Origin: Neobacillus sp. DY30
Lineage (GTDB): Bacteria; Bacillota; Bacilli; Bacillales; Cytobacillaceae
Direction of reading: 5' to 3'
Assembly (NCBI RefSeq): GCF_030123065.1
Contig: NZ_CP126093.1
Coordinates: forward strand, 1,120,001-1,184,000
DNA length: 64,000 nucleotides
Shown here piece by piece: positions 25,560 to 35,355 of the stretch (the stretch's first letter is position 1; each line of letters opens with the position of its first letter). Position numbers and translations under genes: made by a program. Below the pieces are notes generated by a model. The model was not told the DNA's origin. It did no database searches and was given only the letters and a program-made list of their open reading frames with translations.

Positions 25560-26525
25560 TTGTTTGATAAAAATTTGTCTAAACCGATCCCATTATTACA
25601 GGCGGAGGCTCTTGAGGGAAGACTAAGAATAGACCATGAAAAAATGACAGAAATAAAAAATAACATAAAAATATTAAAGTCAGGTTATAATGGCGAAAAA
25701 GAATTAAATTACCAATTAGGGCAAATTCCTCTGCATAAATCCCACATTTTCCACGATCTCCGGCTCCCTCTAGGTGAATCATTTTTTCAAATTGACGCAC
25801 TACTCGCTTCACCAACCATTCTCATTAATTTAGATGGAAAGAATCATTCGGGAAAGATAACGATTGAAAAAACTCAAATGATTCAAGAAACGACTGATAC
25901 AAGGGAGATTTATGAGAACCCTGTTTCTCAGACTAATCGACATAAAATATTATTGAGAAATTGGATGGAAGAATATAAATTACCTCCAATTTTTATGGAT
26001 AATTTAGTTGTCTTCACTAGGGTTTCAAGTGAAATAATTATAGCTCCAGGTTACAAAGAAGCAGAAAATAAGGTTTGTAAATCACATGATTTACTAAAAA
26101 GGATTGAGGAGTTAGAAAGATACAATAAAAAAGTCTGGATGAATGAACAAGATATACTTAACTTTAGCGACCTTTTATTAAAAAAACATACACCCAAGAG
26201 GACAGACATTTTAAGTTCATTCAAGATACCAAAATCTGATATTATTACGGGTGTTCAATGCCCAGCATGTCTTTTTGCACCCATGACCTATAACAGACAT
26301 AAATGGATCTGTCCTACCTGTAAAATTATCTCAACTGATGCGCATATTAGAGCCATTGACGACTATTGCTTAATTTATAAACCGTGGTTCACTAGTTCAG
26401 AAATACGAAATTTCCTCCACCTTCCTTCCCCCAGAACAGTTACCTATTTTTTATCCTTTTTAAATTTTACTCGCGTAGGAAACACTAGTGATAGTGTCTA
26501 CCACCAGCCAACTTTTTTTCCTTAA
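25560..26525 (+). CDS. NERD-domain protein with zinc ribbon
   Basis: A 321-residue protein. Residues about 45-150 fit the nuclease-related domain: GYNGEKELNYQLGQIP, FHDLRLPLGESFFQIDALL and a downstream LINLDGKNHSG, with the acidic and lysine residues expected of a restriction-endonuclease-like fold (FQID, then D-G-K). Near residue 240 a zinc ribbon is visible (CPAC ... CPTC). TTG start with GAGGAGG upstream. NERD proteins are common in Bacillaceae and their function is unsettled; DNA processing is likely. It stands alone between the tandem repeat and pdaA. Confidence 0.8.
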   Translation: MFDKNLSKPIPLLQAEALEGRLRIDHEKMTEIKNNIKILKSGYNGEKELNYQLGQIPLHKSHIFHDLRLPLGESFFQIDALLASPTILINLDGKNHSGKITIEKTQMIQETTDTREIYENPVSQTNRHKILLRNWMEEYKLPPIFMDNLVVFTRVSSEIIIAPGYKEAENKVCKSHDLLKRIEELERYNKKVWMNEQDILNFSDLLLKKHTPKRTDILSSFKIPKSDIITGVQCPACLFAPMTYNRHKWICPTCKIISTDAHIRAIDDYCLIYKPWFTSSEIRNFLHLPSPRTVTYFLSFLNFTRVGNTSDSVYHQPTFFP

Positions 26526-26588
26526 AATACTAATCATGTTTCCCATCATCCAACAAACACTATAAAAAACAAAATAGGGGGAACATGG

Positions 26589-27395
26589 ATGAAAAAGTTA
26601 TTATGCATCCTTAGTTTGCTGCTGTTAATGGTGCCTCAGGTTACATATGGGTATGTTCCAAATAAGCCGATCCATTGGGGCTTTAAGAAAGCAGTTGATG
26701 AACAGCCGCCCGACGCTGGGGCAGAGTATGAAAAGATTCTTGAAAAGTATGGTGCTTTTTATAAAGGAGATCCCAATTCAAAAGTCCTTTATCTAACGTT
26801 TGATAATGGTTATGAAGCAGGATACACCGGTCAAATCCTTGATGTATTAAAAAAGCAAAAGGTGCCGGCAACTTTTTTTGTAACAGGGCATTATTTATTA
26901 TCGCAGCCTGAATTGACCAAGCGGATGGTGGATGAGGGTCATATCATTGGTAATCATTCTTGGCACCATCCCAATATGACGCAGATTAGTGATGAGCGAA
27001 TTCGAGAAGAACTACAAAAAGTAAAGGACAAGACTGAAGAGATTACGGGTCAAAAGAAAATGAAGTATTTACGTCCACCAAGAGGTGTTTTCAGCGAGAG
27101 AACGATGCAGATTGCGAAGGAAGAAGGCTATACACATGTTTTCTGGTCATTGGCTTTTGTCGACTGGAATACGAATGCTCAGAGAGGGTGGGAATATTCT
27201 TACCTGAACATTATGAGACAAATCCATCCTGGAAGTGTTTTACTACTGCACACTGTTTCGAAGGATAATGCCGACGCCCTTGAAAAAGTAATTAAGGATT
27301 TGAAAAAGAAAGGCTATAAATTCAAAAGTCTGGATGAATTTAAGCCGGAAAAGAAAGGTTTATCAAAGATCATCCCGAGTTTCTGGAGAAAATAA
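26589..27395 (+). CDS. pdaA: Delta-lactam-biosynthetic de-N-acetylase (PdaA)
   Basis: A 268-residue polysaccharide deacetylase with a signal peptide (MKKLLCILSLLLLMVPQVTYG). The NodB-type motifs are present: LTFDNGYE with D72, HSWHHP with the metal histidines H123 and H127, and LRPPRGVFSE. The Asn in FDNG (usual FDDG) is a known feature of PdaA. The enzyme deacetylates muramic acid during spore cortex synthesis, which leads to muramic-delta-lactam needed for germination. AGGGGGGAAC precedes the start. It matches the yfjS position of B. subtilis and indicates a spore former. Confidence 0.93.
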   Translation: MKKLLCILSLLLLMVPQVTYGYVPNKPIHWGFKKAVDEQPPDAGAEYEKILEKYGAFYKGDPNSKVLYLTFDNGYEAGYTGQILDVLKKQKVPATFFVTGHYLLSQPELTKRMVDEGHIIGNHSWHHPNMTQISDERIREELQKVKDKTEEITGQKKMKYLRPPRGVFSERTMQIAKEEGYTHVFWSLAFVDWNTNAQRGWEYSYLNIMRQIHPGSVLLLHTVSKDNADALEKVIKDLKKKGYKFKSLDEFKPEKKGLSKIIPSFWRK

Positions 27396-27400
27396 TTTGT

Positions 27401-27436
27401 AAAAAAGCTGGATTCGCGAAGAATTCGGCTTTTCTC
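27401..27436 (+). terminator. Terminator of pdaA
   Basis: Stem AAAAGCTGGATTC / GAATTCGGCTTTT with a 5-base loop and some wobble pairs, then TCTCTGTT. Confidence 0.7.
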
Positions 27437-27495
27437 TGTTAATAATGCTATAATACGGTGATATCAAACAGGAACCGGAATTTGGAGTGAACAAG

Positions 27496-28884
27496 ATGAA
27501 AACAGATCAATCAATTAAAATACAGCTAAATCAGACCTTTCCTTTAACCATCAAACGGCTCGGCATTAATGGGGAAGGTGTCGGATATTTTAAAAGGCAG
27601 GTAGTTTTTGTACCAGGAGCACTTCCGGGCGAGGAGGTAGTGGTTGAGGCAACAAAGATTAATCCAAAATTTGCTGAGGCAAAAATAAAAAAAATTCGCA
27701 AAAAATCACCACACCGTGTTCAGCCGCCTTGCCCAGTCTATGAGGAATGCGGCGGCTGTCAGCTGCAGCATTTAAAATACAGCCAGCAATTAAAAGAAAA
27801 GCGGGATATTGTCATTCAATCGCTTGAACGTCATACCCGGCTGGCGGTGGATAAACTTGATATCCGGGAAACGATTGGAATGGAAGATCCATGGGGCTAT
27901 CGTAATAAAAGTAGTTTTCAACTCGCAGGCAGGGATGGAAAGATTTTAGCAGGACTGTATGGCTTAAACTCTCATGAATTAATAAATATTGAACATTGTG
28001 CGGTACAGCATTCACAAACGAATGAAGCCGTTAATGCTGTTAAAAAGATTCTCGAAGAGTTAAAAATCACGATTTACAATGAGAAAACGCGTAAAGGGAT
28101 TGTTCGGACGATTGTTACCCGTGTAGGAGTGCAAAGTGGTGAGCTCCAAATTGTTCTCATCACAAATCAAAGGGAATTACCAAAGAAAGAACAGATTATT
28201 GAGGAAATCAAAAAAAAACTTCCTAATGTAAAATCCATCGTTCAGAATATAAATGAACAAAAAACGTCGCTGATTTTTGGAGAAGAAACTTTGCCATTAG
28301 CAGGAGAAGAGTTTATCCAAGAAACATTGGGAGACCTCCAGTTTGAGTTATCGGCAAGGACTTTCTTTCAGTTAAACCCTGTTCAGACCATTAAGCTTTA
28401 TAATGAAGTAAAAAGGGCAGCGGCGTTGACTGGTCAAGAAAAAATAGTCGATGCTTATTGTGGAGTGGGAACTATTGGCTTGTGGTTAGCAGACCAGGCA
28501 GCTGAGGTCCGTGGGATGGATGTTATTCCTGAATCGATAGAGGATGCCAAGAAAAATGCTAAACGTCACGGATTTACCAATACCAAATATGTACCTGGTA
28601 AAGCAGAAGAGGTACTTCCTAAATGGGTGAAAAAGGGATGGAAGCCTGATGTGATTGTGGTGGATCCGCCAAGAACCGGTCTTGACGGACAATTAATTCA
28701 GACGATTCTACAAACAGCACCAGAAAAGCTTATTTACATCTCATGCAACCCGTCTACTTTGGCAAAAGACATCAATCTGTTAAGTGCTAAATACGAAGTA
28801 AAATATATCCAGCCTGTAGATATGTTCCCGCAGACGGCGCACGTGGAGTGTATCTCGCAACTCATTTTAAAGAAAGGCAACTAA
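27496..28884 (+). CDS. rlmD: 23S rRNA (uracil-5-)-methyltransferase, RlmD/RlmCD family
   Basis: A 462-residue SAM-dependent RNA methyltransferase. The N-terminal TRAM domain (residues about 10-65) carries [11 protein letters not shown] 4Fe-4S cysteine cluster follows ([15 protein letters not shown]). The Rossmann fold has [14 protein letters not shown], and the C-terminal [11 protein letters not shown] holds the catalytic cysteine. It makes 5-methyluridine in 23S rRNA. I prefer the ATG at 27496, with GGAG 8 bases upstream, over an in-frame GTG 9 bases earlier. Synteny suggests it is the YfjO paralog of B. subtilis rather than YefA, so its exact target uridine is uncertain. Confidence 0.9.
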   Translation: MKTDQSIKIQLNQTFPLTIKRLGINGEGVGYFKRQVVFVPGALPGEEVVVEATKINPKFAEAKIKKIRKKSPHRVQPPCPVYEECGGCQLQHLKYSQQLKEKRDIVIQSLERHTRLAVDKLDIRETIGMEDPWGYRNKSSFQLAGRDGKILAGLYGLNSHELINIEHCAVQHSQTNEAVNAVKKILEELKITIYNEKTRKGIVRTIVTRVGVQSGELQIVLITNQRELPKKEQIIEEIKKKLPNVKSIVQNINEQKTSLIFGEETLPLAGEEFIQETLGDLQFELSARTFFQLNPVQTIKLYNEVKRAAALTGQEKIVDAYCGVGTIGLWLADQAAEVRGMDVIPESIEDAKKNAKRHGFTNTKYVPGKAEEVLPKWVKKGWKPDVIVVDPPRTGLDGQLIQTILQTAPEKLIYISCNPSTLAKDINLLSAKYEVKYIQPVDMFPQTAHVECISQLILKKGN

Positions 28885-28903
28885 TCCAACTGGGTGTTGC
28901 CTG

Positions 28904-29172
28904 TTATGTGTCTTGCAGTGGATTAACAAAGCTGTATTGAATGTGGACGGTGCCATCATTCTACAAATGACCTTTTCAACCAGAGAATGAAGGACCTGCG
29001 GCATTAATTCTTTTAAGTTGGGGACATCTTTCAATTTTGTACCGATATTAATGGCGAAGTCCTGGTTGTCGCTTTCCTTTAGCTTTTCATTAAGTTCGGT
29101 CTTTTTGGTTTTAAGGTCCTTAATCTTGCAGTCCGATAAAGAAAAGTGCAGTGTCGATAAGTAATAGCTCAT
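28904..29172 (-). pseudogene. Serine recombinase C-terminal remnant (frameshifted)
   Basis: On the minus strand the frame reads KIKDLKTKKTELNEKLKESD, then PNLKELMPQVLHSLVEKVIC, the coiled coil and end region typical of large serine recombinases. A one-base shift at about 28970 changes frame; in the shifted frame the text continues DGTVHIQYSFVNPLQDT and stops at 28904, exactly the conserved ending of that family. No catalytic N-terminal domain is near, so this is a decayed tail of a former mobile element between rlmD and the transporter gene. Confidence 0.75.
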
Positions 29173-29402
29173 TCCTCATGGAATGGGCTTCTTTAGTTTC
29201 TTTTTTTAAAAATTTTTTTGGGAAATGTTCTATGAAAACAAGATCTTATGAGTGTCCTATATATGTATTCAAAAGGTCCTTGTAAATACTTGTGAATTTT
29301 TCCTAAAACTTCGGAACATAAATAATACATTTTAATATAGACAAAACGGACGATTTTCTGTATCTTTATGAAGGCATATTACTAAGGAGGAAGTAGACAT
29401 CA

Positions 29403-30065
29403 TTGAATAATCAAAATCATACTTCAGTAAAAATAGTTACAGCTGATCCATCAGCACTTGGGCTGTTTGGTTTAGCAATTGTTACGCTTGTAGCATCATC
29501 ACAAAAATTAGGACTAACAGAAGGCACTGCTTTAATTCTGCCATGGGCTTTCTTTTTAGGTGGTCTTGCACAATTAATTGCAAGTTTCCTAGATTCGAAA
29601 AAGAATAATGTATTTGGAACAACGGCATTTGGAGCATTTGGATTATTTTGGTTTGGTGTCGGCACAACATGGTTGATTCAAATAGGTGCACTAGGTGAAA
29701 AAGTCCTTGCTAATGCGGATTCAAAACAGCTAGGTGTTGCCTTCGTCGGTTATCTAATTTTCAGCTTATTTATGACGGTAGGTGCAATGGAAACCCATAA
29801 AGTACTGTTTTTTATTTTTGTGCTAATTGATTTCTTATTTGTCGGGTTGTCGCTAAGCTCATTTGATATTATATATGAATTTTCACATATGCTTGCAGCA
29901 ATCTCTGAATTGTTCATTGCTTTACTATCATTTTATGGTTCTGCAGCAGCAGTTTTAAATACACATTTTGGGCAAGTTGTTTTACCAGTTGGTAAACCCT
30001 TTGGCATATTTACAAACCAAAATGAAAAAGAAAAGAGAACTGAAAAACATCTTAAAATCGGGTAA
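29403..30065 (+). CDS. Acetate/succinate-type transporter, GPR1/FUN34/YaaH family
   Basis: A 220-residue membrane protein with six helices. The N-terminal family motif NPAPLGL appears as DPSALGLFGLAIVTL, followed by GGLAQLIASFLDSKKNNVFG and FGLFWFGVGTTW. The family forms proton-coupled or channel-like uptake systems for acetate and succinate. The TTG start at 29403 has AAGGAGG 12 bases upstream, longer than ideal, so the true start codon could be another near-cognate codon. It has its own terminator. The region 29173-29402 upstream is AT-rich, with no gene seen. Confidence 0.82.
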   Translation: MNNQNHTSVKIVTADPSALGLFGLAIVTLVASSQKLGLTEGTALILPWAFFLGGLAQLIASFLDSKKNNVFGTTAFGAFGLFWFGVGTTWLIQIGALGEKVLANADSKQLGVAFVGYLIFSLFMTVGAMETHKVLFFIFVLIDFLFVGLSLSSFDIIYEFSHMLAAISELFIALLSFYGSAAAVLNTHFGQVVLPVGKPFGIFTNQNEKEKRTEKHLKIG

Positions 30066-30115
30066 ACACAATTAGAATCTTAATCAGCAGATTTATTCTG
30101 TGATTAACATTTTGT

Positions 30116-30144
30116 AGAGCATCTCTTTTGGGATGCTCTTTTAT
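30116..30144 (+). terminator. Terminator of the GPR1/FUN34/YaaH gene
   Basis: Stem AGAGCATC / GATGCTCT with flanking A-T pairs and TTTTATTTAT after it. Confidence 0.88.
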
Positions 30145-30580
30145 TTATAGCTCCGGAAGGTTTATACCAAAAATTATAAAAAACCTTACCACCGCACAGG
30201 TTGTTGCCACATAGACTCACACATGTGGAGTGCTGTTTACTACTTATAAGAAAAATTAATTAATAATGTGATAGTGAAGGATATTCTAATTATGTGTAAA
30301 AACCTTCCATTTAGGGCCCCACAATGCGGTGTCTTTTCGCCAATATTGAGTAACGTCTACTAAAAATCAATTAGATAAACGCCTCCGTAATTGTTTCACA
30401 AATATACATTTTTGGGCACTAGTGTCTAATGAATTTCCAACCCCTCAGTAATTACTCATTGATATAGAAACATTGTTTAATAAAGATGTGTAAATTTAAC
30501 AACTATTCAAAACTATTAAACCAATGTTAAAATACAAGAAATCATTTTTATTGTACCTTCAAAGATTGGAGAATATATAA
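30145..30580. other. Gap with no supported gene
   Basis: 436 bases between the transporter terminator and the AraC-type gene. I see a short inverted repeat CCACAT ... ATGTGG (about 30210-30236) but no ORF with a ribosome binding site and no recognisable RNA element. The distal part presumably holds the regulator promoter. Confidence 0.5.
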
Positions 30581-31630
30581 ATGAGGCTAAAAAGTTATAA
30601 AGAATTGTTGGAGATAATTAACATTAGAACTGACATAGAAGAACATATAATACAGACTCTTGAAAATATCCCCAAAGATAAAAAACTAAAACTTCCAATC
30701 CCTGCCAATAAGTTAGGGAATAACGGTAGGAAAATAATTATGGGAAAAGACGAGAATGGAATTGTTACCTCTTATCCCAATAATGAGGTTAAATTAAATA
30801 AGTTTGCAATAAGGAGAAAAACAAGATATACACCTATGCCAAAACATAAACATGAATACATTGAAATTGTATATGTTTTACAAGGTAGTTTTATTCAGGA
30901 AATAAAGGGAAGACAAATCCAAATGAATAAAGGGGACTTATGTATATTGGACAGAAATGTCGTACATAGTTCCTTACCATTAGGTGAATCAGATGTGGTA
31001 GTCAATATTATCTTGACATCGGAATTTTTTGATGGGATTTTTATGTACTTATTGTCCGATGATAACTATATTTCCAATTTTGTCATCAATAGTCTTTACT
31101 CTAAGAGTAAGTCACAAAATTTCTTAAAACACCATGTAAAAGAAGATTCTATAATACAGAAAATTTTAGAAAATCTTCTGCTCGAATACTATTCAAGAGA
31201 ACTTAGATCTTCAGCGGCTATTAACGGCTATTTCCTCATTTTATTTACAGAATTATCAAGAGAAATAACTAATAGCACTGGAGAACTTATTAATGATGAA
31301 CAACATAAGGTAAGGGAACAAATTTTAAAGTACATTAGAGATCAATATAAAGATATTAATCTTAATGAAATGGCAGATTACTTTCATTTTCATCCCAGTT
31401 ACCTAAGCACTCTTATTAAAAAAGAATTTGGTAAAAATTTAAAAGATTTATTGCTTGAGGTTCGAATGACAGAAGCAAGTAAATTACTTAAAAATACTGA
31501 TATGACAGTAGAAAATATCGTTTTTGAAATCGGTTATACAAATTATAGTCACTTTTATAAAGTGTTTAAGAAAACCTACGGTATGACTCCAAACCAATAT
31601 AAAACAAAAGTAATAAAAAAGGAGATTTAA
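30581..31630 (+). CDS. AraC-family transcriptional regulator with cupin sensor domain
   Basis: A 349-residue protein. The N-terminal part contains a cupin-like ligand-binding domain (residues about 85-160: PMPKHKHEYIEIVYVLQGSF, then MNKGDLCILDRNVVHS). The C-terminal AraC double helix-turn-helix (about 245-345) has LNEMADYFHFHPSYLSTLIK and IVFEIGYTNYSHFYKVFKKT. GGAGAATATATAA precedes the ATG. It directly precedes the GH2-TRAP-GH3 island in the same direction, so it is the likely activator of that island, sensing a sugar or sugar acid. This is inference from position. Confidence 0.88.
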   Translation: MRLKSYKELLEIINIRTDIEEHIIQTLENIPKDKKLKLPIPANKLGNNGRKIIMGKDENGIVTSYPNNEVKLNKFAIRRKTRYTPMPKHKHEYIEIVYVLQGSFIQEIKGRQIQMNKGDLCILDRNVVHSSLPLGESDVVVNIILTSEFFDGIFMYLLSDDNYISNFVINSLYSKSKSQNFLKHHVKEDSIIQKILENLLLEYYSRELRSSAAINGYFLILFTELSREITNSTGELINDEQHKVREQILKYIRDQYKDINLNEMADYFHFHPSYLSTLIKKEFGKNLKDLLLEVRMTEASKLLKNTDMTVENIVFEIGYTNYSHFYKVFKKTYGMTPNQYKTKVIKKEI

Positions 31631-31648
31631 ATACTAAGTGTGACCGAA

Positions 31649-31676
31649 AACCTGCCAGATTGGCGGGTTTTTTTGC
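31649..31676 (+). terminator. Terminator of the AraC-type gene
   Basis: Stem AACCTGCCA / TGGCGGGTT (one wobble) with a GAT loop, then a T run. Confidence 0.9.
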
Positions 31677-31798
31677 TGTTCACCATTAAAATAATGATGG
31701 GGAAAATCTAAAATGTAAAAAATAAACCTAAAAAAAACATATACATTCCTAAATAAACAACATTAATTAATGATTATTAAACTTGTAAAATCATTATA

Positions 31799-31812
31799 TG
31801 TAAGCGTTCTTA
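31799..31812 (+). promoter_or_regulatory. cre-like site (CcpA) upstream of the GH2 gene
   Basis: TGTAAGCGTTCTTA matches the catabolite-responsive consensus TGWAANCGNTNWCA at all but one position (penultimate C is T). It lies 77 bases before the GH2 start, so carbon catabolite repression is expected. Confidence 0.6.
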
Positions 31813-31888
31813 ATCATAGGAGTGAGGAGGTAAAAAAACATCGTCATCTGTAGATGTCATAATAATTGAAATAAAAGGGGAGCGAAAG

Positions 31889-34174
31889 ATGTCAATATTA
31901 TCAACTAACTTTAAAAAGTCGGCATTAGTTATTGTTGTTTCAATGTTGCTATTTTCACTTGTTATACCAAGTGTAAGTGCTGAGCAAGGGGGAAAGAACA
32001 ATAAGAAAGATGGAGTGGTCAATACAGGTAGAACTGTAGAAAATATTGATGAAGATTGGACATTCTACAAAGGTGCTCAAAGTGCAGAGGAAAATTTTAG
32101 TGCCACAAATTTCAACGATGGCAGCTGGGAACAGATAAGCCTTCCTCATACGTGGAACGCAGAGGACGGCATTGACCTTGGGGGATATTACCAAGGAGAT
32201 GGTTGGTACAGAAAAGAAATAACTATTCCTAATAGTTATGAGGGTAAAAAATTATTCTTACAGTTTGGAGCTGCAAACAAAGAGGCGGAAGTTTTTGTTA
32301 ATGGCGAGTCGCTCCATACCAATATAGGTGGCTATACTGCATTTACAGTTGATATTTCAGACCATGTAAATTATGGACAAAAAAATATTGTAGCCATAAG
32401 GGTAAACAATGAAGTAAAAGATTCAGCTCCACTATCAGCAGACTTTACCTTTTTTGGCGGCATTTACAGAAGTGTCAATCTAATAGTTACGGATCAAACC
32501 CATATTGATGTAGAAGATGATGGTTCAAATGGTGTATATGTTACCATTCCAAACGATGAATCGATTGAGAAAAATGCCGAGGTAACCCTTACAGTGCCAG
32601 TTTAAGTAAGCAGTAATGATGTTAAAAGTAAATCTAACTCTGTAGAGGTTAGAGCTGAAATAAAAGATGCAGAGGGCGCAGTCAAATCGAGAACAGAATT
32701 AAAAATTGATGGGAAAAAGTTAAAATCTGCAGAGGTATCAGGAGATCGTGCTGAATTTACAGGTACATTTAAAGTAAATAATCCACACCTTTGGAATGGG
32801 ACAAAGGATCCTTACCAATATACTGTTGAAGTAACGGTAATAAGAAAAGGCGAAGTAATTGACAAGGTAAATGAAAAAGTAGGGTTCCGTTATTTCTCTG
32901 TGGATCCTGATAAAGGTTTCATCCTAAATGGAGAAAGTTACCCGCTCCGTGGCGTTAACATCCACCAGGAAAGAAAAGGGTATGGCAATGCAGTGCCAAA
33001 TGAAGTCAGGGCAGAGGATTTTGAGCTCATTAAGGAAATTGGTGCGAACACACTGAGGGTCGCTCATTACCCGCACTCACAGTATGTTTACAATATGGCT
33101 GATGAAATGGGATTGGTCGTGTGGGCTGAAATTCCATTGGTAAATTCCATGTCACTAACAGAAGAATTTTCAAACAATGCCGTAAAACAATTAACGGAGA
33201 TGATTAAACAAAACTATAATCACCCATCCATCGTAACATGGGGTCTTCAGAACGAATTTGGAGGAAGGGGCAATAGCTATACTCATGTTAGCAGTGGTGT
33301 AAGTCTTGAAGAGCAGTATGCCAAGGCAACGGAATTGATGGAGCGTTTGGTAACAAAAGCAGAAGAATTAGATCCTAACAGACCAACTACTCACGCTATT
33401 CAGGGGAATTCATCCTTTAATCTTACGGGTTATAAGGAAGTTGTGGATAGACATTTGGCTTGGAATGAAAATGCAGGTGTCGACACTGCTTCATTAAACA
33501 CCTATTTTGGTTGGTATTATAGTAAAGCTGGAGATTTAGCTGACTACCTTGACACATTACATGAAAAATATCCAAATGTTCCATTGGGTATTTCCGAGTA
33601 TGGTGGGGGTGCTAACCCTTATCAGCATGACGTGATCGATGAAGACTTTATCAATAACTGGAATACCGCAGCTTCTCGTGGTCCATGGCAGCCAGAAGAA
33701 TTTCAAAATTATCTTCATGAAAGTGCATGGAGTATCATTAGTGAGCGTCCTTGGTTATGGGCAACTCATATTTGGAATATGTTTGATTTTGGCGTTGCCG
33801 GTAAAAATGAGGCGTCAACCCCAGGTATTAATACTAAGGGTCTTGTGTCACATGATCGCCAGGTTAAGAAGGATGCATTCTATTTCTATAAAGCGCAATG
33901 GAATAAAGAAGACCAATTTGTATATATCACAAGCAGAAGATATTCTGAAAGAGAAGAAAGTATCACACAAGTAAAGGTTTATTCAAACCTAGAAGAAGTG
34001 AGCTTAACTGTAAACGGCAAAGATTATGGTAAGGGTACAATGCAGCAACCAGGTGTATTTGTTTGGGATAGTGTAGAACTTAAAGAAAGTGGCAATGAAG
34101 TAATTGCATCAGCTAAGAAGGCAGATGGAACGCATGTCACAGATACTGTTACTCCTTGGAAGGTTACTGAATAA
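31889..34174 (+). pseudogene. Secreted GH2 glycosidase interrupted by an in-frame TAA
   Basis: One continuous frame of 762 codons except for a single TAA at 32603-32605 (codon 239). The N-terminal part has a signal peptide (LVIVVSMLLFSLVIPSVSA) and the sugar-binding beta-sandwich domain (WTFYKGAQSAEENF, GWYRKEITIP). After the stop the same frame continues without other damage through the immunoglobulin-like and TIM-barrel domains, with acid/base E456 in LQNEFGG and nucleophile E570 in ISEYGGG. It is a beta-galactosidase/beta-glucuronidase type enzyme. Start site AAGGGGAG. It could be a recent null allele, a sequencing error, or, less likely, readthrough. An internal ATG at 32900 could restart only a fragment. 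Confidence 0.85.
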
Positions 34175-34234
34175 CCATCTAATACCTTTGTTTGTTTAGC
34201 AAACTAAATAATTTCACATTAAGGGGAAGATTAT

Positions 34235-35263
34235 ATGAAATTAAAAAAAATATTATCAATGGCTGCTACGGGATTACTTTCTTTGTCGCTTTTAGCTGCT
34301 TGCGCCGGGAATGAAACCACCAGTAAAACTGGAGGTGAATCAGCTAAGCAGGTTTCCTTTCGTTTAGCCTCCAACCATCCTGAGGAGCACCCTGTTACTC
34401 CTTCTTTAAGAGAGTTTGCCAAATTGGCTGGTCAGCAATCAAAAGACAGTGTAAAAATTGAGGTTTCTCCGAATGGGGTTTTAGGCCAGGAGCGTGATGT
34501 GATTGAACTAGTAAAATCCGGTACGCTTGAAATGGCAAAAGTAAGTGCGAGCGCATTGGAAGGCTTTGAAAAAAGCTATTCAATTTTTTCCCTACCATAT
34601 GTCTTCCAAAGCACAGACCATTATTATGAAGTAATGGATAATAGTGAAGCGGTTCAGGAAATTTTTACGAAAACAAAGGATAAAGGCTGGTTTGCGATCG
34701 GCTGGTATAGTGCAGGCCAAAGAAGCATTTATACGTTTGATAAAGAAGTAGCATCTCCTACTGATTTAAAAGGTATGAAGATTCGTGTTCAAGAAAGCCC
34801 GACTTCTATCGCCATGATTAAAGCAATGGGCGGTTCACCAACACCGATGTCTTTCGGGGAAGTGTATACAGCTCTTCAGCAAGGAATCATTGATGGGGCA
34901 GAGAATAATGAAATGGGTCTTACGGCTAATAAACACGGGGAAGTGGCAAAAGCTTACTCCTACACAGAGCATCAATATGTACCGGATGTATTAATTATCA
35001 GCACAAAAGCATGGGAAAAGCTGTCGGAAGAACAACAGCAGGCACTTATAGATAGTGCGAAAGAGTCGGCTGAAAGCCATAAAGCCGCCTGGGAAAAAGC
35101 GGTCACAGAAGCAAAGAAACAAGCAGAGCAAATGGGCGTTAAGTTCTACACGATCGACAAGCAATCATTTATTGATGCGGCAAAACCGCTTCATGATGAA
35201 TATAAAGATGCAGATGAATTAAATGCCAAATACTTTGATGATTTCCAAAGCTACGTAAAATAA
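34235..35263 (+). CDS. dctP: TRAP transporter substrate-binding lipoprotein (DctP family)
   Basis: A 342-residue lipoprotein. The signal ends in a lipobox LLAACAGN, so it is anchored outside the membrane. The DctP family core is visible: FRLASNHPEEHPVTPSLREF, a central GWYSAGQRSIYTF and MKIRVQESPTSIAMIKAMGG, where the conserved arginine of IRVQES binds the ligand carboxylate. It follows the GH2 frame by 60 bases and is followed by the two membrane subunits. Ligands are typically C4-dicarboxylates or sugar acids such as glucuronate; the glycosidase context favours a sugar acid, which is inference. Confidence 0.92.
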   Translation: MKLKKILSMAATGLLSLSLLAACAGNETTSKTGGESAKQVSFRLASNHPEEHPVTPSLREFAKLAGQQSKDSVKIEVSPNGVLGQERDVIELVKSGTLEMAKVSASALEGFEKSYSIFSLPYVFQSTDHYYEVMDNSEAVQEIFTKTKDKGWFAIGWYSAGQRSIYTFDKEVASPTDLKGMKIRVQESPTSIAMIKAMGGSPTPMSFGEVYTALQQGIIDGAENNEMGLTANKHGEVAKAYSYTEHQYVPDVLIISTKAWEKLSEEQQQALIDSAKESAESHKAAWEKAVTEAKKQAEQMGVKFYTIDKQSFIDAAKPLHDEYKDADELNAKYFDDFQSYVK

Positions 35264-35274
35264 AAAAACCACAT

Positions 35275-35318
35275 AGAGGTCACGGGTTAGTATAAAGCTT
35301 ACTGATTACGTGACCTCT
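35275..35318 (+). terminator. Intercistronic hairpin between dctP and dctQ
   Basis: A 10-bp stem AGAGGTCACG / CGTGACCTCT with a long loop and no T tract. It resembles the processing or partial-termination hairpins that keep binding-protein mRNA in excess of the permease mRNA. Confidence 0.6.
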
Positions 35319-35355
35319 TACCTTATGAAATTTTTTGATGAGAGGGGAAGTTTCT

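Noticed and set aside
28867..28903. Hairpin AGGCAAC/GTTGCCT as terminator of rlmD
   Set aside because: The stem is short, overlaps the stop codon and has no T tract.
32603..32605. Programmed readthrough or selenocysteine-like recoding of the GH2 stop
   Set aside because: The codon is TAA, not TGA, and no recoding structure is evident. A mutation or sequencing error is simpler.
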